The translations under genes and the position numbers were made by a program. A DNA stretch of 64,000 nt from Phocoenobacter atlanticus subsp. cyclopteri (GTDB lineage Bacteria; Pseudomonadota; Gammaproteobacteria; Enterobacterales; Pasteurellaceae). A model generated the notes under the pieces. The model saw only the letters and a program-made list of their open reading frames with translations. It did not search any database and had not been told where the DNA came from. Positions within the stretch are counted from its first letter, which is position 1, and the number at the start of each line of letters is the position of its first letter. Location: assembly GCF_018343795.1 (NCBI RefSeq), contig NZ_CP074346.1, positions 2,170,001-2,234,000 of the forward strand. Direction: 5' to 3'. Below, piece after piece: positions 27,490 to 37,849 of this stretch.

Positions 27490-30400
27490 TTAAAAACTGG
27501 CAGTTAATCCTAATTTAAAGGTTCTACCCGGTGCTGGGATCATTGAACGAGTCATAGGATCAAGGTAGTAACGATAGGTTAAGTTTGTTCCCACAAATTC
27601 CAATGTTACATTTTTTGAATACTTATATTTTGCGTAAGCATCAACTGTTAACACTGGTTGCCAATACATTGGAGCATTCATACCAATATGTTGTATTTTT
27701 TGCTCAACTAATTTCATTTCATCACTATTTTTTGCTTTACTGTGATATAACCAACGTGTTCCAAGTTCTAGTTTACGATCAAAAAAACGTCCCCCTAAAT
27801 TAGCACTAATTGAATATTTTGGTTGTAATTGAGTACGTAAATATCCTGCTGGGAAGCCGGCTGTCATACAGTGAGGAACACGTTGAGAAATAGGGTCAAG
27901 TTCTACTGCCATATCTGCATCACAGACCTGATTTTTAAGACGATATTCAATGCCTAAATCACCAAAATAATCGCCATTATCATAACGTGCTTGTAATTCT
28001 AATCCATCTAAAATACGTTTATCCAATTGAACAAAACGGAAATTGGTATCACGATCAATTACATTTTTAGTTACATTGTGATAGTAACTCAATTTAAGAT
28101 CAGCCTTGGTTGGTGTTTCAAAATAATCACTAAAACTATGCACATACCCAATTTCAATGTTTTGGGCTTTTTCTGGTTTTAGGTACATATTTTTAAATAT
28201 TTTTGATGCTTCAGGACTAGCAGAGAATCCTACTGTTGTCTCAAAAATGCTTGGCATACGAGCATATTGAATATAACGGAAATATACCCTTGCATTATCA
28301 TTTACAAAGGCAGTAGCTGAGAATGAAGGTGAGAATGCATGTCCTTTTTTCTTTTTCACTTCAGTTAATTTATTTTCTTCTTTACCATTTTCATAATGAG
28401 AGCCTAACTGTGTTAATTGATATTTATCTACCATTTTACCCGTAATAGGATCTTTTACCTTTTCTTGCTTTAAGGTACCATTATAAAATGGATTATCTTC
28501 TTTATGTGAATAGCCGTCAGAACGATAATTTTGTTTAAAATAAAAATGTGCTCGACCATTTTCTCTGATCTCTGGCTCACTTCCTGCCTCTGCCATTTTT
28601 TCTTTTATTAAACTTTCTGCTGCATCGACTTCATCCATTAAGTCCCATTCTTTATCATAGCAAGCATCTTGTTCCGTAGGATCTGCTATATCATCACAAG
28701 CGAATGAATCATAATTAAGCATTGCGTCTTGTGCCTTTGCATAATTATCCCATAAATCTTTTGGAATCACTTTATCATACTCATAAGAAATACCTGTCGT
28801 CACTTTTCTAGTTGAGTGATTATCCGTTGCATAAAGTTTTCCAGATTTTAAAATTTGATCTAAATATTCATCAAAAGACCAATATTCATTGTAACGACCA
28901 CCTGCGGTTAAAATTAACCAATCTGTTGGGCGGTAATTAAAATTAAATGCGACATCCCACTCTTGACGTTTACCAATACGAGGAGGCATTTCAAAAGAGC
29001 TATTTGGGTTTGGTTTTTCTCGATCTTTATTACTGGTTAAATGCTCTGTTTGAAATGCACCAGATAATGTTAAATCAAGATTTTTAGTTAAATGCATCAT
29101 ATTACTCAAATTAAATCCTTTACGAGTATTGTAAGCATTAACTTGAGCTGCATTTTCATAATTATATTGACCATCTGTATTTGGATTTTTAGCAATGATA
29201 TCTTTGCCTTTTTCCTTTAAACATTGATGATCTATTATAAAATAATCATGAGGATTACTTGGATTAGGATTTTCAGTAACACAGTCTGATGTTGCTATTG
29301 TCCATTCCCTATCACGCCCTTTTGCATCCCGAGGGTTTCCGCCAGAAGTATTGGTATCACTGACAGTCTTGTTATACCAAATTCCTGTTTTTAAATTAAT
29401 ATATGGATTATCAGGATTATAAGCATAGTCTAAATTAAACGTATCTTGTTTAACTTTTGATAAAGGCCACTGTGGAACAAAGCCATGAAACTTCCTAAAT
29501 TCAAGACGAGAAGGCATTATTTCTCCATAATGAATATTAGTATGACGATAACCCATTTTAAGTGTTTGCTCATCAGTTAATCGTAATTTTCCTTTTAATA
29601 AAATGGATTCCATTTCATTAGATGTATTTGGAATTTCAGTATGAGGTTTATAAATTGATGCTGCAAAAGGTAAATTTGGCTCTAACTGCCTTAAGCTACC
29701 CATTCCTTTTTCTGGTGGTAAGCCTTTATATCTGTCTGCACCACCTTTCCCTGCTAGGTAATTTCCTTTATTGCGGTAACTATAGGCTGCTAATAAATCG
29801 TATTTATCCTCTTTTAAACCAACAGCCAAACGTATTGCACTATCTTTAAAGTATTCACCTTTACGTTTAGGCTTAACGAGAGTAACAGAAGAAAAATCCC
29901 CTGGTGTTCCATCACCAACCACTCGATAATCTTGTCCCCATTTATAATCAGGAATATGTTCTTTTACTGAGTTATTACTTGTTTCTAATTTTAACTCTAC
30001 ACCAAACTTTTCACCTTCTTTCACAATATCATCAGTGTCTATTGTTCTCATTTTAACAACACCACCAATTCCAGATGCATGACCAGAGGCAATAGTCGGT
30101 CCTTTTTCTACCGTAATCCCACTCACTAAATTTGGATCTAAATAATTACGATTGTTTGCCCCATTGTAACCACGATATGTTGTCAAAGCCTGCTCTGTAC
30201 CATCAACAGTAACAGGAATTCTTCCTTGCCCTTGGATACCTCGAATATTGGGATCAACTGCACCACTGTTGCGAGCGTCACCACTATAAACACCATTAAA
30301 CCCTTGGAATAAATCGGCTGGTGCAGCACCTTTATAACGCTCAACGGTTTCTTTATCGGCGTACATATTGGTAATATCACGCTGATAAACTTCATCTTTT

Positions 30401-30549
30401 TTTTGCTCATCAATACTTTCTGCTTTATCTGTAACAGTTATCGTGCCTAGTGTTGATGATTGGTTATTAAGAATATCAACAGCCTGTGCTGAAGTACTTG
30501 TTACGATAAGTACAGTCGATATAAAATTCAAACACAAATTTTTTTTCAT
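27490..30549 (-). CDS. TonB-dependent outer-membrane receptor, probable hemophilin/haem receptor
   Basis: 1019 residues. Signal peptide about 1-23 (ends TSAQA), a TonB-box-like segment LGTITVTDKAE (about 34-44), plug domain about 60-165 with NIRGIQGQGRIPVTVDG and PTIASGHASGIGGVVKM, then a 22-strand barrel ending FKLGLTASF with the terminal phenylalanine used for outer-membrane assembly. Long extracellular loops rich in acidic residues and paired cysteines (for example CDDIADPTEQDACYDK near residue 625) are visible. It heads the receptor-haemophore-Slam cluster, so it probably takes haem from the secreted haemophore; a role as a haemoglobin receptor is an alternative. Confidence 0.85.
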   Translation of the reverse strand: MKKNLCLNFISTVLIVTSTSAQAVDILNNQSSTLGTITVTDKAESIDEQKKDEVYQRDITNMYADKETVERYKGAAPADLFQGFNGVYSGDARNSGAVDPNIRGIQGQGRIPVTVDGTEQALTTYRGYNGANNRNYLDPNLVSGITVEKGPTIASGHASGIGGVVKMRTIDTDDIVKEGEKFGVELKLETSNNSVKEHIPDYKWGQDYRVVGDGTPGDFSSVTLVKPKRKGEYFKDSAIRLAVGLKEDKYDLLAAYSYRNKGNYLAGKGGADRYKGLPPEKGMGSLRQLEPNLPFAASIYKPHTEIPNTSNEMESILLKGKLRLTDEQTLKMGYRHTNIHYGEIMPSRLEFRKFHGFVPQWPLSKVKQDTFNLDYAYNPDNPYINLKTGIWYNKTVSDTNTSGGNPRDAKGRDREWTIATSDCVTENPNPSNPHDYFIIDHQCLKEKGKDIIAKNPNTDGQYNYENAAQVNAYNTRKGFNLSNMMHLTKNLDLTLSGAFQTEHLTSNKDREKPNPNSSFEMPPRIGKRQEWDVAFNFNYRPTDWLILTAGGRYNEYWSFDEYLDQILKSGKLYATDNHSTRKVTTGISYEYDKVIPKDLWDNYAKAQDAMLNYDSFACDDIADPTEQDACYDKEWDLMDEVDAAESLIKEKMAEAGSEPEIRENGRAHFYFKQNYRSDGYSHKEDNPFYNGTLKQEKVKDPITGKMVDKYQLTQLGSHYENGKEENKLTEVKKKKGHAFSPSFSATAFVNDNARVYFRYIQYARMPSIFETTVGFSASPEASKIFKNMYLKPEKAQNIEIGYVHSFSDYFETPTKADLKLSYYHNVTKNVIDRDTNFRFVQLDKRILDGLELQARYDNGDYFGDLGIEYRLKNQVCDADMAVELDPISQRVPHCMTAGFPAGYLRTQLQPKYSISANLGGRFFDRKLELGTRWLYHSKAKNSDEMKLVEQKIQHIGMNAPMYWQPVLTVDAYAKYKYSKNVTLEFVGTNLTYRYYLDPMTRSMIPAPGRTFKLGLTASF

Positions 30550-31005
30550 AACATCCTCTTTGATCTCAATTTAACAGATACGCGAGATTAACGCTAATGC
30601 GAACTATTGTCAATTGCTTTAGTTGGGTTTGCTAATTATTTGATTGATATTTATTCTTATCAAGTATGTGGTGTTTGTTTATGAGAATTGATAAATAGAA
30701 ATATTTTCTTTAAATATTCTATAAACAAGCTGATATTTGGTAAATTTTATGGCTTTACCTCTAGTTTTACAGTAGTGCATATCTGAAATAGAAGTAATGT
30801 AGATTGAAGCTATTCCTATAATAAAACCAATTTTTATTTGAAATTTGGAAAAAATTTTAAACCATACACAAATAGACGGAGATGTTTTCAAAATATTTGA
30901 TTTTTTGTCAACATATTATTTACATTTATTTTAATTTAAGGCATATTAAAAATAATTACTTTTTATTATTGTGATTATTATTAATTTTTATTATGGGAGG
31001 TGTTG
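30550..31005. promoter_or_regulatory. Divergent gap upstream of the TonB receptor and NSS transporter genes
   Basis: About 455 bases with no convincing gene. A candidate Fur site lies at 30643-30661 (about 12 of 19 matches to GATAATGATWATCATTATC), placed upstream of the receptor, which would fit iron control. A 70-codon frame on the minus strand at 30679-30891 has no recognisable motif and no good RBS and is not called as a gene. Confidence 0.4.
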
Positions 31006-32520
31006 ATGTCTAGTTCAGATAAAAAAGTCAAGAAACATAAAAGGGAGACGTTTACTGATCGTCGAGCTTTTATTTTAGCGGCAATTGGTTCCGCCGTTGG
31101 GTTAGGAAATATTTGGCGATTTCCTTATGTTAGTTATGAAAATGGGGGAGGGGCATTTATTATTCCTTACCTTGTTGCTTTATTAACGGCAGGAATTCCT
31201 ATTTTATTATTAGATTATGCAATTGGGCATAAATATCGTGGTTCAGCACCTTTGGCATTTCGTCATATTAGCAAAAAGTTTGAAGTGTTTGGTTGGTGGC
31301 AAGTTTTAGTTTGTATTATTATCGCCGTTTATTATGCGGTAATTTTAGGTTGGGCAGCGAGTTATACTTATTTTTCTCTAAGTAGTGCTTGGGGATCAAA
31401 TCCTGCCGATTTTTTCTTAAAAGAATTTACACAAGTTGCAGATGCAGGTATAAGCCTTGATTTTGTTGGTGCAGTTGTAGGACCTTTAATTGCCGTTTGG
31501 ATGGTCACTATTTTCATTATGACTTTAGGTGTTCAACGAGGAGTTTCAAAAGCATCAAATATTTTTATGCCGTTACTTTTAGTAATGTTTGTTTCTCTTG
31601 TTATTTACTCACTCTTCTTACCAGGGGCAGCAAAAGGGTTAGATGCATTATTCACACCAGATTGGTCAAAATTAGTTGAACCAAGTGTTTGGATTGCGGC
31701 TTATGGGCAGATCTTTTTTTCTCTTTCAATTTGTTTTGGAATAATGGTAACTTACTCTTCTTATTTGAAAAAAGATACTGATTTAACAGGAACGGGGTTG
31801 GTTGTCGGTTTTGCTAACAGTTCATTTGAATTACTTGCTGGTATTGGTGTATTTGCTGCATTGGGCTTTATGGCAACAGCTGGAGGTAAAGAAGTAAGTG
31901 ATGTTGCCTCTTCAGGAATCGGGTTAGCTTTTATTGCATTTCCAACTATTATTAATCAAGCTCCGATGGGGTCACTTGTTGGGTTGCTCTTTTTTGGTTC
32001 ATTGGTATTTGCAGGCTTAACTTCAATGATCTCAATTATGGAAGTAATTATTGCGGCAATTCAAGATAAATTTAGAATTCGTCGTCTTAAAGCAACATTA
32101 ATGGTTTCACTTCCAATGGCGGTGGTTTCTGTTCTGTTATTTGGTACAACAACAGGTATTCCAGTATTAGATACTTTAGATAAATTTGTGAATAGTTTTG
32201 GTATTGTTTTAGTTGGATTCCTTTATATTGTTTCGATCAGTTTAACAAAACGTTTGCCATCATTAGCTGAACATTTAAATAGTACATCATCTGTACAAGT
32301 TGGTAAATTATGGATTATTTTCTGTGGCATTATTACACCCATTGTCCTTGGTATTATGCTATTTATTGAAGCCAAGAAAGTGATTTTTGAAGGGTACTCA
32401 GGTTATCCACAATGGTTCTTAAATCTCTTTGGCTGGGGAATGGTGATCGCATTAGGTGTTATTTCATACTTACTTTCTCACATTGAATGGAAGTATCATA
32501 TTTTTAAGGAGACTAAATAA
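31006..32520 (+). CDS. Neurotransmitter:sodium symporter (NSS) family amino-acid transporter
   Basis: LeuT-fold sodium-coupled symporter of 504 residues. The ATG at 31006 is five bases from GGGAGG; the GTG at 31000 overlaps this RBS and is rejected. NSS hallmarks include the N-terminal [30 protein letters not shown] (helix 1 with the unwound sodium/substrate site) and about 11-12 membrane helices. A 32-codon gene overlaps its stop codon and encodes a MetS-like small subunit, so this is probably a methionine/alanine importer of the MetP type. Substrate is inferred from that pairing. Confidence 0.88.
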   Translation: MSSSDKKVKKHKRETFTDRRAFILAAIGSAVGLGNIWRFPYVSYENGGGAFIIPYLVALLTAGIPILLLDYAIGHKYRGSAPLAFRHISKKFEVFGWWQVLVCIIIAVYYAVILGWAASYTYFSLSSAWGSNPADFFLKEFTQVADAGISLDFVGAVVGPLIAVWMVTIFIMTLGVQRGVSKASNIFMPLLLVMFVSLVIYSLFLPGAAKGLDALFTPDWSKLVEPSVWIAAYGQIFFSLSICFGIMVTYSSYLKKDTDLTGTGLVVGFANSSFELLAGIGVFAALGFMATAGGKEVSDVASSGIGLAFIAFPTIINQAPMGSLVGLLFFGSLVFAGLTSMISIMEVIIAAIQDKFRIRRLKATLMVSLPMAVVSVLLFGTTTGIPVLDTLDKFVNSFGIVLVGFLYIVSISLTKRLPSLAEHLNSTSSVQVGKLWIIFCGIITPIVLGIMLFIEAKKVIFEGYSGYPQWFLNLFGWGMVIALGVISYLLSHIEWKYHIFKETK

Positions 32521-32618
32521 TGAGTTTTATTGCTATTATTATGATGATTATTTCTCTTCTCATTATTTGGGGAGGCTTAGTAGCTTCACTTATACATTTA
32601 CCGAAAGAAGAAAAATAA
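32520..32618 (+). CDS. MetS-like small subunit of the NSS transporter
   Basis: A 32-residue reading frame whose ATG overlaps the TAA of the transporter (TAATG), with AAGGAG eleven bases upstream. The product starts [19 protein letters not shown], has one hydrophobic helix (about 3-25), and ends in a charged HLPKEEK tail. This matches in size, position and sequence style the methionine/alanine importer small subunit (MetS) described in Corynebacterium. Translation is coupled to the large subunit. Confidence 0.8.
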   Translation: MSFIAIIMMIISLLIIWGGLVASLIHLPKEEK

Positions 32619-32640
32619 TTTGTAAAAACTACTAAAAATC

Positions 32641-32677
32641 AAACCGCTTGCTGTTTAACACAAGCGGTTTTGTTTTA
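32641..32677 (+). terminator. Uptake-signal dyad terminator after metS-like gene
   Basis: AAACCGCTTG (32641-32650) and CAAGCGGTTT (32661-32670) form a perfect 10-bp stem with a 10-base loop, followed by TGTTTT. Both arms are complete uptake-signal cores in opposite orientation. Confidence 0.85.
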
Positions 32678-32738
32678 CTAATAATTGTAAGATGAACGCA
32701 GTTAGTAATAACTTTTTCAGCTTTCGAAAGCAAGTAGA

Positions 32739-33164
32739 TTAACGTAATAACAACATCGGCTTTTCACTATAACGTGCCACTTTTACAGTATCAGAGCTTA
32801 ATCCTTTAGAGGTTCTTTTTTTCTTAGCTAACATAATGATTAAATCAATACTTTTATCGTGAGCAATTCGATTAACTTCTTCGTGAATCGTGCCGTGAGC
32901 AACAATATGTTGCACTTTTGTGCCTTCCGGAAAATGTTGTTTTGTAAATTCATGTAGCATTTTATTCGCTTCTGAGATTACTGATTTATCAAACCCTTGT
33001 GGTAAAAAAGAAGAGATAAAACTTCCATCAAATGGTTCTATCACGGTTGCCACTCGATAAATAGCATTTGGGTTATGAGCGGTGAGATCTTGTGCAGTTT
33101 TTACCATTTCTGACGCTTTTTCTATATCGCCAAGATCAATAACAATTAAAATTTTATTATACAT
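32739..33164 (-). CDS. Universal stress protein, UspA family
   Basis: Small cytoplasmic alpha/beta protein of 141 residues. It starts MYNKILIVIDLGD and ends in SSDTVKVARYSEKPMLLLR; the usual ATP-binding G-2X-G-9X-G(S/T) pattern is not well conserved (KKKRTSKGLSSDTV in its place), so ATP binding is uncertain. It lies 18 bases after the TRAP permease gene on the same strand. UspA proteins encoded with TAXI-TRAP transporters are a recurring arrangement and may tune the transporter. Confidence 0.85.
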   Translation of the reverse strand: MYNKILIVIDLGDIEKASEMVKTAQDLTAHNPNAIYRVATVIEPFDGSFISSFLPQGFDKSVISEANKMLHEFTKQHFPEGTKVQHIVAHGTIHEEVNRIAHDKSIDLIIMLAKKKRTSKGLSSDTVKVARYSEKPMLLLR

Positions 33165-33182
33165 AGTTAATCCTTGATTACT

Positions 33183-35795
33183 TTAGTTTGTTGCTACTGC
33201 GTTTTTTCTACGACGTCGTTGGTTCCAGCCCACAAATAAAGCGAGTAATAATGCTGGAATAAACATTAGTTCTTTTGGTAGTGAAGCTTGTGGTAATTTT
33301 ACGCTTAAAATAACTTGATCCCAGCTTAACCCAGCTTTTTCTGCCGGTGAGCCAACATCAACCATATCCACAATCACTTTATTTTCTTGCTCTAACAATT
33401 CTAATCCTAAGGCTTTAAGACGAGTTTGTCCGTTTACATCAGGAATGTCCAATTCTGAGAAAAATTCTATTGGTTTACCATAAGGGTTAACCCCTGCAAT
33501 TTGTAGTGTTATTTTTTCACCTGCTGATGCGTTTTCAAGCTGTTGTACAAACTGAGTTGCTTCAATTGTTTTTGTACTTGGTGAAATTTGCTCCATAAAT
33601 AGTGCTGGGCGAAATAAGATAAATGCAGATAGAATTAACGCCACTGTTTCCCATTTCTTGTTTTTTGTAATAAAGAAATTCATTGTGGCGGCTGTAAAGA
33701 GTAATATTGCGGTGGTAGATATAATAAAGACCAGTATACCTTTAGCCCAACCTACATTAATTAATAATAAATCAGTATTAAAGATAAATAAGAACGGTAA
33801 AATGGCGGTTCTTAAGCTATAGAAAAATGCAACCAACCCTGTTTTAATCGGATTTCCTCCTGAAACTGCCGCTGCTGCAAAGGAAGCCAGTCCAACAGGT
33901 GGCGTGACATCTGCCATAATTCCAAAATAGAACACAAATAAATGTACCGCAATTAAAGGTACGATTAAGCCATTTTGACGACCCACTTCTACGATAACCG
34001 TCGCCATAAGTGAGGATACCACGACATAATTTGCCGTAGTTGGTAATCCCATTCCTAAAATTAAACTAAAGACAGCAACAAGAACCAGCATAATTAACAC
34101 GCTACCCATTGAAAGAGCTTCAATGATGCCAGAAAGTTGTACCCCAAAACCAGTTAACGATACAACACCTACGATAATACCTGCTGTTGCTGTGGCAATG
34201 CCAATACCGATCATATTTCTGGCTCCAGTTTCTAAACCATCAATGAGATCTTTTACGCCTAATTTTAAAGACAGTGGGTTAAATACTTCTTTTCTGAAGA
34301 AGTTTAATAATGTTCTTTGAGTCACAAGAATAAAGCTAAGTACTAATGTTCCCCAAAATGCAGATAATCCTGGTGATAAGCGTTCAATCATTAAACACCA
34401 GATTAATACGACTACTGGCAGTAAAAAGTGTAACCCTGAATTTACGGTCGGTTTAACTGATGGCAGTTTCACAATTTTAGAAGTCGGATCATCAATTTCT
34501 AATTCTGGGAATTGTGCAACTCGGTAAATTAATCCTAAATAAGCGAGGGTTAATAATACCATTATAATCATAAAGGCAGAATTTGGTGCAATTTCTTTTA
34601 TCCAACCTAATCCAAATTTAACGGCAAAATAAAGAATACAAACACTCAAGAATGTTGCTAATACTCGTATAATGGCAACGAATAATGGACGAGCAGGATC
34701 CGTTCTTTGAAGTCCAGTTAAATTAAGTTTACACGCTTCTAAATGAACAATATAAACTAATGCGATATACGAAATTAATGCAGGCAAGAAAGCGTGAGTA
34801 ATCAATTCACTGTATGGCATATTAACATATTCAATCATTAAAAATGCAGCCGCACCCATTACAGGTGGCATAATTTGACCATTTACAGAGGAGGCAACTT
34901 CCACAGCACCTGCTTTTTCTGATGAAAAACCGACTCGTTTCATCATTGGAATAGTAAATGTTCCAGTAGTTACTACGTTTGCAATTGAAGATCCTGAAAT
35001 TAACCCTGTTAATCCCGATGCAACGACTGCCGCTTTTGCTGGACCGCCACGCAAATGCCCTAAGTATGCAAAAGCAGTTTTAATAAAATAGTTTCCAGCC
35101 CCCGCTTTATCAAGCAATGCACCAAATAATACAAATAAGAAAACATATTTAGTCGATACGCCTAACGCAACACCAAATACTCCTTCTGGCGTTATCCATT
35201 GCTGATTAATAATATGGGAAAGCGTACCTGTACGATGGCTGACAATCCAGCTACTTGGGAAAAATTGCCCAAAATAGTTATAAAGTAGAAAGCCTGCAGC
35301 AATAATTACTAAAGGCAGCCCTAAAGTACGGCGAGTTGCTTCAAGCAGTAAAATAATCCCCATACAACCCGCGATAATATCCTGTAAATTAGGTGCACCA
35401 AAACGAGTGACTAATCCTTCATAAAAGAAAAGATAATAAGATGCTAAAAATGCACCGACAATTGCAAAAGTCCAATCAATTAAAGGTACCTTGTGTTTTG
35501 GCGAAGTAGCAAAAGCAGGAAAGGTTAAAAATCCTAAGAATAGTGCAAAAGAAAGGTGAATTGAGCGTGCTTTGGTGTCATCAATAACTACGTTTATATC
35601 AATTCCTGCTGCCCTTACCATCTCCTGTAAGGTATAAGCCAGAGGTGAGCTATAATAAAGTTGGAATACCGACCATAAAATAGCAGTTACAATAATCAGT
35701 TTTTTAGTAAATCCATAAGGATTACGACCACCAGCATCATTAGATGCTACCATATCTTGCAGATCGTCATAATCTACTTTATTTATTTCAGACAT
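33183..35795 (-). CDS. TRAP transporter fused permease (4TM-12TM), TAXI type
   Basis: The ATG at 35795 gives 870 residues starting MSEINKVDYDDLQDMVASND; the extension to 35912 lacks similarity and RBS. The protein fuses DctQ- and DctM-like parts: about 16-19 membrane helices, with SGLTGLISGSSIANVVTTGTFTIPMMKRVGFSSEKAGAVE (about 275-314) and MGLPTTANYVVVSSLMA as the permease core. A C-terminal non-membrane segment (about 750-850, ending VDMVDVGSPAEKAGLSWDQ) resembles the DUF3394 extension. Works with the TAXI binding protein encoded just upstream to import a small organic acid or amino acid; substrate unknown. Confidence 0.88.
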   Translation of the reverse strand: MSEINKVDYDDLQDMVASNDAGGRNPYGFTKKLIIVTAILWSVFQLYYSSPLAYTLQEMVRAAGIDINVVIDDTKARSIHLSFALFLGFLTFPAFATSPKHKVPLIDWTFAIVGAFLASYYLFFYEGLVTRFGAPNLQDIIAGCMGIILLLEATRRTLGLPLVIIAAGFLLYNYFGQFFPSSWIVSHRTGTLSHIINQQWITPEGVFGVALGVSTKYVFLFVLFGALLDKAGAGNYFIKTAFAYLGHLRGGPAKAAVVASGLTGLISGSSIANVVTTGTFTIPMMKRVGFSSEKAGAVEVASSVNGQIMPPVMGAAAFLMIEYVNMPYSELITHAFLPALISYIALVYIVHLEACKLNLTGLQRTDPARPLFVAIIRVLATFLSVCILYFAVKFGLGWIKEIAPNSAFMIIMVLLTLAYLGLIYRVAQFPELEIDDPTSKIVKLPSVKPTVNSGLHFLLPVVVLIWCLMIERLSPGLSAFWGTLVLSFILVTQRTLLNFFRKEVFNPLSLKLGVKDLIDGLETGARNMIGIGIATATAGIIVGVVSLTGFGVQLSGIIEALSMGSVLIMLVLVAVFSLILGMGLPTTANYVVVSSLMATVIVEVGRQNGLIVPLIAVHLFVFYFGIMADVTPPVGLASFAAAAVSGGNPIKTGLVAFFYSLRTAILPFLFIFNTDLLLINVGWAKGILVFIISTTAILLFTAATMNFFITKNKKWETVALILSAFILFRPALFMEQISPSTKTIEATQFVQQLENASAGEKITLQIAGVNPYGKPIEFFSELDIPDVNGQTRLKALGLELLEQENKVIVDMVDVGSPAEKAGLSWDQVILSVKLPQASLPKELMFIPALLLALFVGWNQRRRRKNAVATN

Positions 35796-35839
35796 AAAAT
35801 GCTTTCTCGTAAAAATCAAGTTATAAGGGGAAATGAGTA

Positions 35840-35865
35840 CCCTCAATCTGGTTAAAGATTGAGGG
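35840..35865 (-). promoter_or_regulatory. Intercistronic hairpin between TAXI binding protein and permease genes
   Basis: CCCTCAATC (35840-35848) pairs perfectly with GATTGAGGG (35857-35865). No T-run follows on the minus strand, so it looks like an mRNA-stabilising or partial attenuation element favouring the binding protein. Confidence 0.55.
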
Positions 35866-35940
35866 CAAAGAAAATTTGTGAAATTTTCAGATAATGAGAA
35901 TTTTACTCTCAATTATGATTTAATAAAACAAATAATTGAA

Positions 35941-36903
35941 TTATTTTAACCAACCACGCTCTTTATAATAGCGTACCGCACCTTCGTGAAGAGGCGCTGA
36001 AAGAGCATTTTTAATCATATCTTGCTCTTTCAAGTTTGCAAATGCTGGGTGTAAACGCTTAAAGCGGTCAAAGTTATCAAACACCGCTTTAACTACGGCA
36101 TAAACACTGTCTGCATCAACATCTGTTGAAGTGACTAAAGTTGCATATACACCAAAAGTATCTACTGGTTTATCAGAACCTTTATATAATCCACCTGGAA
36201 TAGTTGCTTTCGCATAGTAAGCATTATCAGCAATTAGTTTATCAATTGCTTTACCTGTAACAGGTACTAAATGTGCATCACAAGATGCTGCCGCTTCTTT
36301 TAATGCACCATTTGGGTGTCCAACATTATAAGTGATCGCATCTAAGTTGTTATCACACATTACAGAAGCCATTTCTGACGCTTTTAATTCTGATGCGACT
36401 TTAAATTCTTTTTCTGTCCAACCTTTGGCATCTAAAACAACTTTCATTGTTGCACGAGTACCACTACCTGGGTCTCCTACATTTACACGTTTATTTTTAA
36501 GATCATCAAATGATTGAACACCTGAATCATCACGAGCCATTACCGTAAATGGTTCTGGATGGATTGAGAATACAGCACGTAATTTATCGTTCTTTTTACC
36601 TTTGAAAGAACTTGTACCATTATAAGCGTGGAATTGCCAATCTGATTGAGCAATCCCCATTTGCATTTGATTACCTGCAATGGCATTTAAGTTTGCCACA
36701 GAACCGCCAGTTGATGGTGCATTACATTTTACATTTGTTTTTGCCGTGGTACGGTTTACTAATTTACATACCGACTGACCGACTACATAATAAACACCTG
36801 TTTGACCACCTGTTCCGATAGTCACAAATTTTTCATCAGCTTGAACAGAAATTGCACTCATCGCTAGTCCTGCTACTAAAGAAATTTTTAGTAATTTTTT
36901 CAT
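35941..36903 (-). CDS. TAXI-family TRAP transporter solute-binding protein
   Basis: Periplasmic receptor of 320 residues. A signal peptide spans 1-22 (ends ISVQA). TAXI hallmarks are FVTIGTGGQTGVYYVVGQSVCKLVNR near the N-terminus, SVANLNAIAGNQMQMGIAQSDWQ and the RVNVGDPGSGTRATMKVVLDAKGW segment. Pairs with the fused permease downstream. TAXI receptors often bind glutamate or related compounds; the ligand is not fixed here. Confidence 0.92.
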   Translation of the reverse strand: MKKLLKISLVAGLAMSAISVQADEKFVTIGTGGQTGVYYVVGQSVCKLVNRTTAKTNVKCNAPSTGGSVANLNAIAGNQMQMGIAQSDWQFHAYNGTSSFKGKKNDKLRAVFSIHPEPFTVMARDDSGVQSFDDLKNKRVNVGDPGSGTRATMKVVLDAKGWTEKEFKVASELKASEMASVMCDNNLDAITYNVGHPNGALKEAAASCDAHLVPVTGKAIDKLIADNAYYAKATIPGGLYKGSDKPVDTFGVYATLVTSTDVDADSVYAVVKAVFDNFDRFKRLHPAFANLKEQDMIKNALSAPLHEGAVRYYKERGWLK

Positions 36904-37137
36904 TAAATTTTCCTCTGTTTTTTTGTTTAAAATAATGTTGCATTATTATTTCACATTATCTCTTTACATTGTCACTTTCTGTTTGTTACAAAAATACAAT
37001 ATTTAAAGGTATACTAAAAAAATATTTATTTTGCAAGTAAAACAGTAAAAATAACCGTTAAATGCGTCGATAATTATCAAAAATTAGGCTATGATCACAA
37101 AAATGAACATTTTTTAAAGAAATATTTTTAGGCTCAA

Positions 37138-37746
37138 ATGGAATATTATATACCCAAATTTGAAGTTGTTTTTGAAGAAGAAATTAAAAAAAGTCGCTTT
37201 ATTACCTATATTCGTCATACAGAAGGTATTGAAGAAGCTAAGGCTTTTTTAACCGAAATGCGAACCACTTATCCTGATGCACGACATCACTGTTGGGCGG
37301 CTGTGGCTGGTTCACCGACAGATAGTCAACAATATGGTTTTACTGACGATGGTGAACCACAAGGCACGGCTGGAAAACCAATGTTAAATCATCTGTTAGG
37401 CAGTGGAATGGGGGAAGTCAGTGTTGTTATTGTTCGTTATTTTGGTGGCATAAAATTAGGGACAGGTGGATTAGTGCGAGCTTATGGAAACGGTGTACAG
37501 CAAGCCTTAAAGCAAGTAGAAAAAATTCGCAAAGTTTTAAGAAAATCATACCGCTTACAATGTGAATACGATCAATTTAACTCACTACAAAACCTGCTTA
37601 GCACAATGGATATTGAAATTTATGACCAACAATTTAGCGATAAAGTTGTTATAGAATTAGGTCTTAACCCTACTGAATTTGATGAAATTCAACAAGCCAT
37701 TACCGAACGATTTTCTGGTCAATTAAACTTAATTGAGATGGAATAG
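37138..37746 (+). CDS. yigZ: YigZ/IMPACT family protein
   Basis: 202 residues with the UPF0029 (IMPACT) N-terminal domain: KKSRFITYIRHTEGIEEAKAFL, ARHHCWAAVAG, and the strong signature DDGEPQGTAGKPMLNHLLGSGMGEVSVVIVRYFGGIKLGTGGLVRAYG (about 80-127). A C-terminal DUF1949 domain (about 140-200) follows. The family is linked to translation or ribosome-related stress in eukaryotes; in bacteria the role is unsettled. It stands alone upstream of hslVU. Confidence 0.92.
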   Translation: MEYYIPKFEVVFEEEIKKSRFITYIRHTEGIEEAKAFLTEMRTTYPDARHHCWAAVAGSPTDSQQYGFTDDGEPQGTAGKPMLNHLLGSGMGEVSVVIVRYFGGIKLGTGGLVRAYGNGVQQALKQVEKIRKVLRKSYRLQCEYDQFNSLQNLLSTMDIEIYDQQFSDKVVIELGLNPTEFDEIQQAITERFSGQLNLIEME

Positions 37747-37849
37747 CGGTTACTTTCTGATTAAAATTTACAAAATTGATTCTTACCCTTGAAATCTTAA
37801 ATTTAATCACAATCTAATAAAAAGATTTTTAAGAAAATAAGGAATAACA

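Noticed and set aside
30679-30891. 70-codon minus-strand frame between the TonB receptor and NSS genes
   Set aside because: No RBS, no recognisable motif, AT-rich chance frame; it lies in a divergent promoter gap.
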